DNA of 64,000 nucleotides from Gemmatimonas aurantiaca (lineage in GTDB: Bacteria > Gemmatimonadota > Gemmatimonadetes > Gemmatimonadales > Gemmatimonadaceae): assembly GCF_037190085.1 (NCBI RefSeq), contig NZ_JBBCJO010000001.1:310001-374000 (forward strand). The letters run 5' to 3'. Position 1 is the stretch's first letter, and every line of letters starts with the position of its first letter. The translations under genes and the position numbers were made by a program. Under the pieces are notes generated by a model. It saw nothing but the letters and a program-made list of their open reading frames with translations. It made no database searches and had not been told where the DNA came from. Of this stretch, positions 8,646 to 16,691 are shown piece by piece.

Positions 8646-9620
8646 ATGCCGATCACCGAAGTGGTGTCGAATGCGCTGGATCTCACGCTCACCGTCGTTG
8701 CCGACTACCCCGTGCCGCTCGAACGGTTGTGGGATGCCTATGTGGATCCCCGTCAGCTCGAACGGTTCTGGGGTCCCGAGCAGTGGCCGGCGACATTCAC
8801 GCGGCACGACATGGCCGTGGGCGGACGGTCGCACTACTACATGACCGGCCCTGACGGTACAAAGGCGCATGGCTGGTTCCGTTTCCTCGCCATCGAGCCG
8901 CTGCAGCGCATCGAAGTGGAAGATGGATTCGGCGCCGAGGATGGGTCGCCCAATCCCGAAATGCCCACCATGCGCATGGTCTTCACGTTCGAACGCACGG
9001 CCACCGGATCGCGCTTTCGCAGCGTGACCACGTTTCCCAGTGTGGAAGCGATGGAGCAGCTCGTGCAGATGGGCATGATGGAGGGCATGAAGTCCGCCAT
9101 GGGGCAGATCGATACCGTGCTTGCCGACCTCACGTCGTTCGCGGCATCCCGTGACACCGAAGCGCAGCTGCTGAACGATACGCAGATCCGTGTGAGTCGC
9201 GTGATCCGCGGCAGCGTGGACCAGGTATGGCGCGCCCATCATGATCCCGCCCTGCTCACGCGCTGGCTCACCGGCCCCGATGGATGGAACATGCCGGTGT
9301 GTGTGGTGGCCACGAAAGTCGGCGATCGGTACCGCTACGAATGGGAGAAGATCGACGGCACGCAGCGGTTCGGCTTCGAAGGGGAACTGCTGGAGTCGGC
9401 CGCCCCGCATCGCGCAGTGACCACCGAGCAGATGATCGACACCGATGGTCCGGCTACGCGCAACGAGATGACACTCACCCCCGTGCAGGGCGGCACGCTG
9501 CTGAGCATCGTCGTCACGTATCCCAGCCAGGAGCTGCGCGACATGATCCTGGGAACGGGCATGATCAACGGCATGGAAACAAGCTACGCGCGCCTCGAGC
9601 GCGACGTCCTGGCGGCGTAG
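8646..9620 (+). CDS. Tandem two-domain SRPBCC (AHSA1-like) protein
   Basis: 324 residues made of two START/Bet v1-like domains in one chain: domain 1 about 8-165 (VVADYPVPLERLWDAYVDPRQLERFWGPEQWP) and domain 2 about 178-322 (RVSRVIRGSVDQVWRAHHDPALLTRWLTGPDGW). In most genomes these partners of ArsR are separate single-domain genes, so this is a fusion or internal duplication. SRPBCC domains form a hydrophobic ligand cavity; the ligand is unknown. It is translated with the ArsR gene and probably induced when the repressor is released. Confidence 0.88.
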   Translation: MPITEVVSNALDLTLTVVADYPVPLERLWDAYVDPRQLERFWGPEQWPATFTRHDMAVGGRSHYYMTGPDGTKAHGWFRFLAIEPLQRIEVEDGFGAEDGSPNPEMPTMRMVFTFERTATGSRFRSVTTFPSVEAMEQLVQMGMMEGMKSAMGQIDTVLADLTSFAASRDTEAQLLNDTQIRVSRVIRGSVDQVWRAHHDPALLTRWLTGPDGWNMPVCVVATKVGDRYRYEWEKIDGTQRFGFEGELLESAAPHRAVTTEQMIDTDGPATRNEMTLTPVQGGTLLSIVVTYPSQELRDMILGTGMINGMETSYARLERDVLAA

Positions 9621-9639
9621 CGCCGTTCGGAGCGATTCA

Positions 9640-9680
9640 ACGAGATTCCCAGAGATTCACAGAGATTCACAGAGATTCAG
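9640..9680. repeat. Short tandem repeat, about four 10-bp units
   Basis: Units of the form AGAGATTCAC are repeated four times with small changes in the gap between the SRPBCC gene and the convergent kinase gene. No stem-loop is formed. No function evident. Confidence 0.8.
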
Positions 9681-9702
9681 CGCAGCACCCGCAGGAAGTC
9701 CG

Positions 9703-12306
9703 TCAGCGTTTTCCCCCGTCCGGGCTGTTCTGCCCAGGCGGGGGAGTCGCGACGGCCTCCAGCGAATCACGCCGCAGCGATGCGGCTTCGCTTTGATTGC
9801 CCCGCCGACCGGCAAATGCCGCCCGGTCGCCGATGGCGGCGAGTGTCAGCACATGGGTGGGGCCAAGCCGCTCACGGGCGATCGTATGGGCCTGCTCGAG
9901 CGCGGTGCGCGCGGCGGCCATCTGCCCGCGCGCTTCGTGCAATCGGGAGAACTCCGTGTGCATCGCAATGGCCGGCAGCGTCTGTGTGTTCCCCATGCTG
10001 TCCAGCATCGTGCGCACCCGCGTGAGCAGCCGCCCGGCGTCATCGAGCTGTCCGCTCTTTCTGGCGACGGCGGCACGCAGTCGGAGGGCGTTGCCGAATT
10101 CGAAATAGTTGCGCGGCACCAGTGTTTCCTGCACGGCAATGGCGGAATCCGCCAGGGCGCGTGCCGCATCGAGGCTGTCGAGTCGGATCAACTCGTCACC
10201 CAGTCGCTGCTGGAAGGTGGCCGTGAGCGAATGGGTGGGGCCGTATATCTCCCGTAATGCGCGGAGACCATCGCGTTTGAGCGCCGCGGCACGGACATGG
10301 CTGCCTCGGCGCCCCATCGCCGTGCCCCAATTGAGCAGCACGAATGCGAGTTCGCCTTGGGAGCGCACGGAATCGCGACCGATGCTGGCGACGGCGCGAC
10401 CGAACGCCGAATCGGTGGCAGCGACATCGGGTCCCGTCATGAGTGTGGTGGCCAGGGCAGACTGTGCGAGCCCCAGCAGCGCCCACCGTGGAGCGTCGCG
10501 ACGCAGCTCCCGCTGTTCCGCTTCCCTGAGCAGCGCGGCACCTTCCTCGCGCTGCTGCATGCCCACGCCGAGTACCTGTCCCAGCGACGCCATCACATCG
10601 GTGACTTCCGTGTCGGGCGGTGCCGGCAGACGACGATACCGTGCCAGGGCCTCACGCAATCCCGTCAGGGCGAGGTCCGAGCGTCCGGTTTCCTGATGCA
10701 GCAGCGCACGGTAGTGGACATCGCGTGCCACATCGATGGAATGCTCACCCAGCGTCCGGCTGTGCAGGATGCGGGCCGAATCGAGCAGCCGGATGGCCAC
10801 CGCATGTTTGTTGAACACGCGGAACGCATTGCCGAGCGTCCAGTACATATCGGCGCGCACCCGCGGTTCGTCCACCAGATCGCGTTCGACACGCGCGAGT
10901 GTGGAGTCGAGCACCTCCGACAGCATGACATCGCTGCGCCCGGTGCGGAACGTACTGTAGTGCGAAGGATCGGCCGCTCCCACGATGGCGCGGAGATACT
11001 GCGACATCAACGTGGCGCGGCGGGCTTCCTCGCTGGCCACGCTGGCCGATCGAATGGAAAACACCGTGGCGCCGATCAATGCCAGGATGGCGATGGACGC
11101 CGCGACCACCACGGTACGCTGCCGCCGCACGAACGTGCGCGCCCGGTAGCCCAGCGTATCGGGCCGCGCCTGCACCGGCTGCCCTTTGAGATAGCGCAAC
11201 AGATCCTGCGACAGCGCCGCAACGCTGGCATACCGCCGCTCCGGTTCCTTGCGCAGTGCCATCAGCACGATGGCATCGAGTTCACCGGTGAGGAGGGAAC
11301 GCAATCGGCGCGCCGACTCGATGCCTCGATCACGGGCACTGGCTTCGCTCACCGCCTCGCTGGGCGTGCGCGGCGGTTGCGTGCTGAGAATGGACAGCAC
11401 CTCGCCCGCCGATTTGCCCGTGACATCGTACGGCGATGCGCCGGTCAGCAGGCGATACAGCACCACGCCGAGCGAGTAGACATCGGCGGCCGTGGTGATC
11501 TCTTCACCGCGGGCCTGCTCGGGGCTGGCATAACCGGAGGTGAGCGGCGCGAGTCCGTCGCGGGTGACTTCGGGTGCCGCATCGGTGGACGGTTCCGGCG
11601 TCAGGAGTTTGGCCACGCCGAAATCGAGCACTTTGACGACGCCGTCCGCGGTCACCAGTACGTTGCTGGGCTTGATGTCGCGATGGACGACGAGTTTGCC
11701 GTGCGCGAACTGGATCGCGTCACAGACCTGACGGAACAGATCGATGCGCTGGGCGATGGAGAGATGGCGCGCATTGCACCACGCGTCGATCGGGACACCC
11801 GGAACGAATTCCATCACCAGATACGGGATGCCGTCGTCGGTGGTGCCTCCATCGTACAGCGCGGCGATGTTGGGATGAGAAAGTCCGGCGAGGATCTGGC
11901 GTTCCCGCTTGAATCGCCAATGCAGCTCCGGATGATCGAATCCCACCCCGAGACTCTTGATGGCGACGCGCTGTTCGAACTGCTGATCGACGCGCATGCC
12001 CTCATACACCACGCCCATGCCGCCGCGGCCGATCTCGCTGGTGACGCGATACACACCGAGCGTCCGGCCGAGCAGGGCCGGACGATGGCTGAGCGCGTCC
12101 AGATCTTCGGTGCCGAGTATCCGGAGCAGCGGATCGTCGAAGATGCCGCTCGTGCGGTCGGACGCGGCGACCAGCTCTTCGACTTCGGCCATGACGGTCG
12201 CGTCCCCGGCGGCCAATTCGCGAAGCAGCACCGGTCGTTGCGCCGGATCGGCGGCAATCACCTTGTCGAAGATCTCGTTGATACGGGACCAGCGTGTGTC
12301 GTTCAT
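9703..12306 (-). CDS. Transmembrane Ser/Thr protein kinase with C-terminal TPR domain
   Basis: 867 residues. The N-terminal 75 residues are a short helical region common in this bacterial kinase group. The kinase domain spans about 85-370: glycine loop GRGGMGVV (93-100), Lys117, catalytic HRDIKPSN (208-215) and DFG (228-230), so it should be active. A single membrane helix is near 400-420 (VVVAASIAILALIGATVFSI), putting the kinase in the cytosol and about 440 residues of TPR repeats in the periplasm. Such kinases are multiplied in Gemmatimonadota; the signal and substrate are unknown. The next gene upstream (TPR lipoprotein) is on the same strand. Confidence 0.93.
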   Translation of the reverse strand: MNDTRWSRINEIFDKVIAADPAQRPVLLRELAAGDATVMAEVEELVAASDRTSGIFDDPLLRILGTEDLDALSHRPALLGRTLGVYRVTSEIGRGGMGVVYEGMRVDQQFEQRVAIKSLGVGFDHPELHWRFKRERQILAGLSHPNIAALYDGGTTDDGIPYLVMEFVPGVPIDAWCNARHLSIAQRIDLFRQVCDAIQFAHGKLVVHRDIKPSNVLVTADGVVKVLDFGVAKLLTPEPSTDAAPEVTRDGLAPLTSGYASPEQARGEEITTAADVYSLGVVLYRLLTGASPYDVTGKSAGEVLSILSTQPPRTPSEAVSEASARDRGIESARRLRSLLTGELDAIVLMALRKEPERRYASVAALSQDLLRYLKGQPVQARPDTLGYRARTFVRRQRTVVVAASIAILALIGATVFSIRSASVASEEARRATLMSQYLRAIVGAADPSHYSTFRTGRSDVMLSEVLDSTLARVERDLVDEPRVRADMYWTLGNAFRVFNKHAVAIRLLDSARILHSRTLGEHSIDVARDVHYRALLHQETGRSDLALTGLREALARYRRLPAPPDTEVTDVMASLGQVLGVGMQQREEGAALLREAEQRELRRDAPRWALLGLAQSALATTLMTGPDVAATDSAFGRAVASIGRDSVRSQGELAFVLLNWGTAMGRRGSHVRAAALKRDGLRALREIYGPTHSLTATFQQRLGDELIRLDSLDAARALADSAIAVQETLVPRNYFEFGNALRLRAAVARKSGQLDDAGRLLTRVRTMLDSMGNTQTLPAIAMHTEFSRLHEARGQMAAARTALEQAHTIARERLGPTHVLTLAAIGDRAAFAGRRGNQSEAASLRRDSLEAVATPPPGQNSPDGGKR

Positions 12307-12349
12307 GTGTCGTTCATCGGCACCGAATCAGCAACGGATCAGAGTCGGA

Positions 12350-14032
12350 TCAGAACCGCATCGGAATGCGCGATCCCTGCAATTCGATGTCGGCGAACTG
12401 CCAGGCGGTGGTGAAGTGCTCGCGGTGGCGGGCCGCTTCCGTCGTCTTGCCCTGCGCGTCCAGCGCGAGGGCCAGCCCCAGCGTGGACCAGCCGTTGTGG
12501 GGATACTGCTGCAGGTCCTTCTCGTACACGGCCTGTGCCTCGGGCGCCCGTCCGGCCTCGAGCAGCGCCGCACCGAGCGACTGACGGGTCGGATAGTACC
12601 AGAAGGGCGGCTCGGTGTAGGGCAGGGCATCCTGACCCGCGACCGCCGCGGTGAACTTCGCAATGGCGGTCGGCATATCCTTGCTGGCCAGCGCGATCTC
12701 ACCCCGCAGCAGATCTTCCGCGATCTGCAGCAGCGCACTGGCCGGATAATCGTTGCCGTCGAGCGTCATCACCTTGGGGTTCGCCTTCAAGGCAACGAGC
12801 GCGGCCAGTTCCGTCTTCGCGCCGGCCACCTTGCCCGTGTTGGCGAGGGCCATGCCGCGGGCATAGCGCCAGATGGCATTGGAATAGCCGAGATCCGCAC
12901 GCGGTTGCGCTTCCTGCAGGATCTCGTCCCAGTGTCCGAACTGGACGAGTGACAGCAGCGGGATGGTCTTGAAGAACTCCACCGTCGGATACTGATCGAT
13001 CTGTCCGAGGTTGACGTTGTCGGCCAGCTTCCGCGCCGCCTCGATGGCGACCTTGCTCTGCCCCTGCATCGAGGCGGCCGACCAGAGGAAGTGGATGTTG
13101 TGCGGATAGTACATCGCCGGATAGAACCCCTGGGCGTTGCACTGCCGGATGTATTCCTCGTCGATCTTCGCGGCCTGCACATTGGCTTCCGCGGCATCGT
13201 GATATCGACCCACACGCCAGTAGATGTGCGCCGGCATGTGCACCAGATGACCCGATCCGGGCACGAGTGGATAGAGCGCGTCCGCCGCCTTTTCGGCTTT
13301 CTCCGGCGTGGCCGATGCTTCCATGGCGTGGATGTAGAGATGCAATGCCAGCGGATGCCGGGGGCTGCGTGCCAGCGTCTCCTCGAGTTTGGCGATCACC
13401 GGAGCGATTTCCGGCCGCGGCGTGGTCGCATCGGACCAGTAGTCCCACGGCATGGTGTTCATCCAGGCCTCGCCGTAGAGGGCCGCGATATCGTCGTCAT
13501 CGGGATACTTCGCCACCAGCGCGCCCAGTGCCGCCGCATAGGCATGATCCAGTGCCGTGCGGTCTTCCACCGGCTCCGCCGCATACCGTGTCGCCAGCGC
13601 GGCGATCAGATCACGCTCCTTCTCCGGTTTCGAGGCCGCGAGCTCCTGCGCCCGTGTCAGTGCCGCCCATGCCGCGCGCTGCTCATCGGGCGACATGATG
13701 GCTTTGCCTTTGGCCGTGACATTGATGTTCGGACCGGTGGCCAGTGCCTCGCCCCAGAAACACATGGCGCATGCCGGATCGAGCTTCTGTGCCGCGCGGA
13801 AGGACCGGATCGATTCGGCATGATTGAAACCGAACGCGAGCACCATGCCCTGATCGAAATACCGCTGTGCGCCTGGGTCCCGGGTGTCGATGGGGCGATG
13901 GAATTCCCCCATGCCTGTGAACAATGGAGCACCGGCGCGGGCCGTCAGCGCGGCGTCGGTCTCACTTCGGGGTGCACACGCAGTGAGGCAGGTGAGCAGA
14001 ACGGCAACGGCGGCGAACGGGATCGGGCGCAT
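12350..14032 (-). CDS. TPR lipoprotein, function unknown
   Basis: 560 residues from the ATG at 14032, chosen because it starts a lipoprotein signal (IPFAAVAVLLTCLTAC, lipobox LTAC); ATGs upstream would bury it. The mature protein is an all-helical TPR/SEL-like array. The CAMCFWGEALATGPNIN block (about 95-110) and a PAHIYWRVGRYHDAAEANVQAA unit are typical of a conserved family of large TPR lipoproteins in aerobic soil bacteria. No catalytic signature is seen. It lies 43 nt upstream of the kinase gene on the same strand, so the two may be co-transcribed. Confidence 0.8.
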   Translation of the reverse strand: MRPIPFAAVAVLLTCLTACAPRSETDAALTARAGAPLFTGMGEFHRPIDTRDPGAQRYFDQGMVLAFGFNHAESIRSFRAAQKLDPACAMCFWGEALATGPNINVTAKGKAIMSPDEQRAAWAALTRAQELAASKPEKERDLIAALATRYAAEPVEDRTALDHAYAAALGALVAKYPDDDDIAALYGEAWMNTMPWDYWSDATTPRPEIAPVIAKLEETLARSPRHPLALHLYIHAMEASATPEKAEKAADALYPLVPGSGHLVHMPAHIYWRVGRYHDAAEANVQAAKIDEEYIRQCNAQGFYPAMYYPHNIHFLWSAASMQGQSKVAIEAARKLADNVNLGQIDQYPTVEFFKTIPLLSLVQFGHWDEILQEAQPRADLGYSNAIWRYARGMALANTGKVAGAKTELAALVALKANPKVMTLDGNDYPASALLQIAEDLLRGEIALASKDMPTAIAKFTAAVAGQDALPYTEPPFWYYPTRQSLGAALLEAGRAPEAQAVYEKDLQQYPHNGWSTLGLALALDAQGKTTEAARHREHFTTAWQFADIELQGSRIPMRF

Positions 14033-14241
14033 CGGGTCCCCCATGGAATGGTGCGATATGGTAGCACGCGGCATGGGACCTGAACAGGAGCCCGGCAGGC
14101 ATGTCCTGCGTGGTTTCCTCACGTCCCTGACGGACTTGTCAGGGCACAGCCGATGGTGAGGTACCGGAAGCGGGGGAGATTGCGGCCATGTACCAGCTCA
14201 TATCCCGCTTCAGACCCTCAAAAGTTCACCCCGGAACTTCC

Positions 14242-14793
14242 ATGCGACTCTCCGTCCTGCTCGCCTGCGCCACCACTATGTTGATTGCCGCCTGCTCGGG
14301 CGGTGAGAAGGCTACGGCCGACGCGGCCGCTCCGGCCGCCACGGCTTCCGCCGGTCAGGCGGCGGTGGAAGACGAGGCCTCCGTTCCGAACGTCGTGCGT
14401 GTGGCGGTCGGTTCGCCCGATCACACCACGCTGGTGACTGCGCTCAAGGCGGCCAATCTGGTCGATCCGCTCGCCAACCCCGGTCCCTTCACCGTGTTCG
14501 CGCCGACGAACGAAGCCTTCGCGAAGTTGCCCGCCGGCACGGTGGACAATCTCCTCAAGCCAGCGAACAAGAGTCAGTTGGTGGCCATCCTGCAGCATCA
14601 CGTCACCACGTCCGCGCTCGACGTCGACTCGTTCACCGATGGACAGGAGCTGGGCATGGTGGCCGGCGGCGCCGAGAAGATCACGAAGAAGGATGGCGCC
14701 ACGTATATCGGCAACGCCAAAATCGTGGCGTCGGTGCGCGCCTCGAACGGTTGGGTCCACGTGATCGACGGCGTATTGGTCCCCCCGCAGTGA
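14242..14793 (+). CDS. Fasciclin (FAS1) domain lipoprotein
   Basis: 183 residues. A lipoprotein signal (MRLSVLLACATTMLIAAC, lipobox IAAC) and an Ala-rich linker lead into one complete FAS1 domain: H1 'GPFTVFAPTNEAFAKLP' and H2-like 'ASNGWVHVIDGVLVPP'. FAS1 domains mediate adhesion at the cell surface. The ATG at 14242 is preferred over 14188 because the signal sequence begins there. Single gene, convergent with the serine hydrolase gene. Confidence 0.9.
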   Translation: MRLSVLLACATTMLIAACSGGEKATADAAAPAATASAGQAAVEDEASVPNVVRVAVGSPDHTTLVTALKAANLVDPLANPGPFTVFAPTNEAFAKLPAGTVDNLLKPANKSQLVAILQHHVTTSALDVDSFTDGQELGMVAGGAEKITKKDGATYIGNAKIVASVRASNGWVHVIDGVLVPPQ

Positions 14794-14836
14794 TGCCGTC
14801 GTGATGTCGTGCGTTCATGTGGGTCCGCCGTGTCCA

Positions 14837-14878
14837 CGCGGTGCCGGTATTTCCCTCGTTCGTGTCACCGGCACCGCG
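14837..14878. terminator. Bidirectional hairpin between convergent genes
   Basis: A 12-bp perfect stem (CGCGGTGCCGGT / ACCGGCACCGCG) with an 18-nt loop in the gap between the fasciclin and hydrolase genes. No U-tract on the plus strand. Confidence 0.6.
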
Positions 14879-14909
14879 CGGAACGGCTGCTCATCGCACG
14901 ACTTCCAGG

Positions 14910-16451
14910 CTACTTCCTGAATTCCCCCACACCGGGCACGTCCACCGCCACCACCCGGGCGAGCGGGTCGAGCCGGAATTGCACGAACGACGTGCCCACG
15001 CCGCCATCCTCGTCGGGATTGCCCATGAGGAACGTGTCGAAGTGGAAATGGGCGAGTCGGGCGTTCACCGCACGTTCATAGCGGATATGCAACGCGCCGT
15101 TTTCGATCGACACCGTCGCCTCGCCGTAGATCTCGCTGCGATACGTACCGGCGTATTGTTCGAGCGGACGTGACGGCGATGTATTGGGCACTCGCTGCGC
15201 CAGTCGCGTTTTCACCGCGGCCAGCGCCCGTGCCTCCTGCTGGTTCGTCTGCGCCAGCGCGATCGCACTCCAGTCCCGATCCGGGCCACCGAGGAAGGCG
15301 TTGAGTACGCGTGTGGGCAGTGCGGTGTAGAGATTGTTGTGTCCGAACGTGTTGGTGAGCACGACGACGCCGAACTGGCGCTCGGGCACGAGGGACACGC
15401 TCGACAACATGCCGTCGACCCCGCCGGTGTGCTGCAGCACCTTCACACCCTGCATGTCGATGATCATCATGCCCTGCGCATAGAGCGTGAAATGACGGCT
15501 CGGATCGAGTGAATCGCTGGCAAACGGCGAGATCGACTGTGGAGACGTGAGTTCGGCGAGTGTGGCCGGTTTGAGCAGCGGTTGTCCGTTCGCTTTGCCA
15601 CCGGCGAGGAGGAAACGCATCCACTTCGCCATGTCCTGCGCCGTGGAGTTGATCGAGCCGGCCGGTCCGATGTTGTCGACGTCGAGATACGCGATCGGCT
15701 TCGGATTGCCATTCACGTACGTGTGCGGCGCGGCCACATTTCCCCCGCTGGGGATGTTGCGGATGGACGTGCTCGATGCCGTCATGCCGAGCGGCTGGAA
15801 GATGCGTCGGGCGATGAGATCGTCCCAGCTCATGCCGGCCGCGGCGGCGCAGGCCTCGCCGACACCCAGGAACATGATGTTGTTGTAGCCGAAGGCCGAA
15901 CGGAACGACGTCTGCTGGGGCAGGTAGCGGGCGCGCCGCAGCACCTCGGCGCGATCGAAGCGGGTGGAGTACCAGAGGGCATCGCCGCGGGACATGCCCG
16001 TCCGGTGCGACATCATGTCGCGGAGCGTCATCTCGCGGCTGGCGAACATGTCGGCCGTCTGGAAGGTCGGCAGGTAGGCGGTGACGCGGTCGGTGAGCCG
16101 GAGTTTGCCGTCGTCCTGCAGCATGCCGGCGACCACCGCGGTGAAGAACTTCGTGTTGGAGCCGATCGCGAAGACCGTCTGGTCGTCGACCGGATCGGGC
16201 TTGCCGCGCTCCCGCACGCCGAAGCCCCTGGCGTAAATGACCGCGTCGTCCTTGACGATGGCGATGGCGAGACCGGCGCCGTTCCACTCCGCGAGCGCTT
16301 TCGGGATGTAGCGGTCGAGATCGGCAAGAATGGCCTTCGTGTCGACGGCAGCCGGCCGCTGCGCCGGCACCTCGGTGGCCAGGACGATCCCGGCGAGCAC
16401 GAACAGGGCCCAAACGGAGGAACGCCGGAGGAAGCGCGGGGAGGGATTCAT
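14910..16451 (-). CDS. Secreted serine hydrolase, class C beta-lactamase/PBP-like
   Basis: 513 residues. A signal peptide (residues 10-32) precedes a beta-lactamase/transpeptidase fold: nucleophile motif SNTK (in GSNTKFF, about 102), the second-motif Tyr in GYNNIMF (about 206), and HTGG near 355 in place of KTG. This pattern is typical of esterases and D-aminopeptidases of class C shape rather than true beta-lactamases. A C-terminal beta domain (about 410-513) resembles the DUF3471-type extension. The open frame continues far upstream, but the ATG at 16451 is the only start that leaves a signal peptide. A dyad lies directly before it. Confidence 0.88.
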   Translation of the reverse strand: MNPSPRFLRRSSVWALFVLAGIVLATEVPAQRPAAVDTKAILADLDRYIPKALAEWNGAGLAIAIVKDDAVIYARGFGVRERGKPDPVDDQTVFAIGSNTKFFTAVVAGMLQDDGKLRLTDRVTAYLPTFQTADMFASREMTLRDMMSHRTGMSRGDALWYSTRFDRAEVLRRARYLPQQTSFRSAFGYNNIMFLGVGEACAAAAGMSWDDLIARRIFQPLGMTASSTSIRNIPSGGNVAAPHTYVNGNPKPIAYLDVDNIGPAGSINSTAQDMAKWMRFLLAGGKANGQPLLKPATLAELTSPQSISPFASDSLDPSRHFTLYAQGMMIIDMQGVKVLQHTGGVDGMLSSVSLVPERQFGVVVLTNTFGHNNLYTALPTRVLNAFLGGPDRDWSAIALAQTNQQEARALAAVKTRLAQRVPNTSPSRPLEQYAGTYRSEIYGEATVSIENGALHIRYERAVNARLAHFHFDTFLMGNPDEDGGVGTSFVQFRLDPLARVVAVDVPGVGEFRK

Positions 16452-16469
16452 GGATACAAAATTGCATCC
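16452..16469 (-). promoter_or_regulatory. Near-palindrome abutting the hydrolase start codon
   Basis: GGATACAAAATTGCATCC is an 18-bp dyad with one mismatched pair, directly 5' of the ATG at 16451, where a ribosome site would normally be. It could be an operator on a leaderless or short-leader transcript. No Shine-Dalgarno is visible, which supports the leaderless reading. Confidence 0.4.
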
Positions 16470-16691
16470 AAAATGGCCGTTTGCCAAAACGGGCGCCCGG
16501 AGGGACGAGGGAACCGACGCCTGAACGCCCGCCATCGCCGGTCGTCCCTGGAGCGGCGGATTTGATCCCGCCGGTGTTTGGGCGCATTCTACAGAGTGAC
16601 CGATGGCGCCGCCTTTGTCGTCGGCATCTCTCGCACCCCCTCCATCCTTCGCCACCGACGGCGTACGCCCGCGCCGTCCTGGGAGTCCCTC

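Noticed and set aside
10297..12414. A 705-codon plus-strand open frame
   Set aside because: Antisense to the Ser/Thr kinase with complete HRD and DFG motifs.
14910..16451. True class C beta-lactamase (resistance gene)
   Set aside because: The third motif is HTGG rather than KTG and there is a long C-terminal extension; esterase/peptidase relatives fit better.
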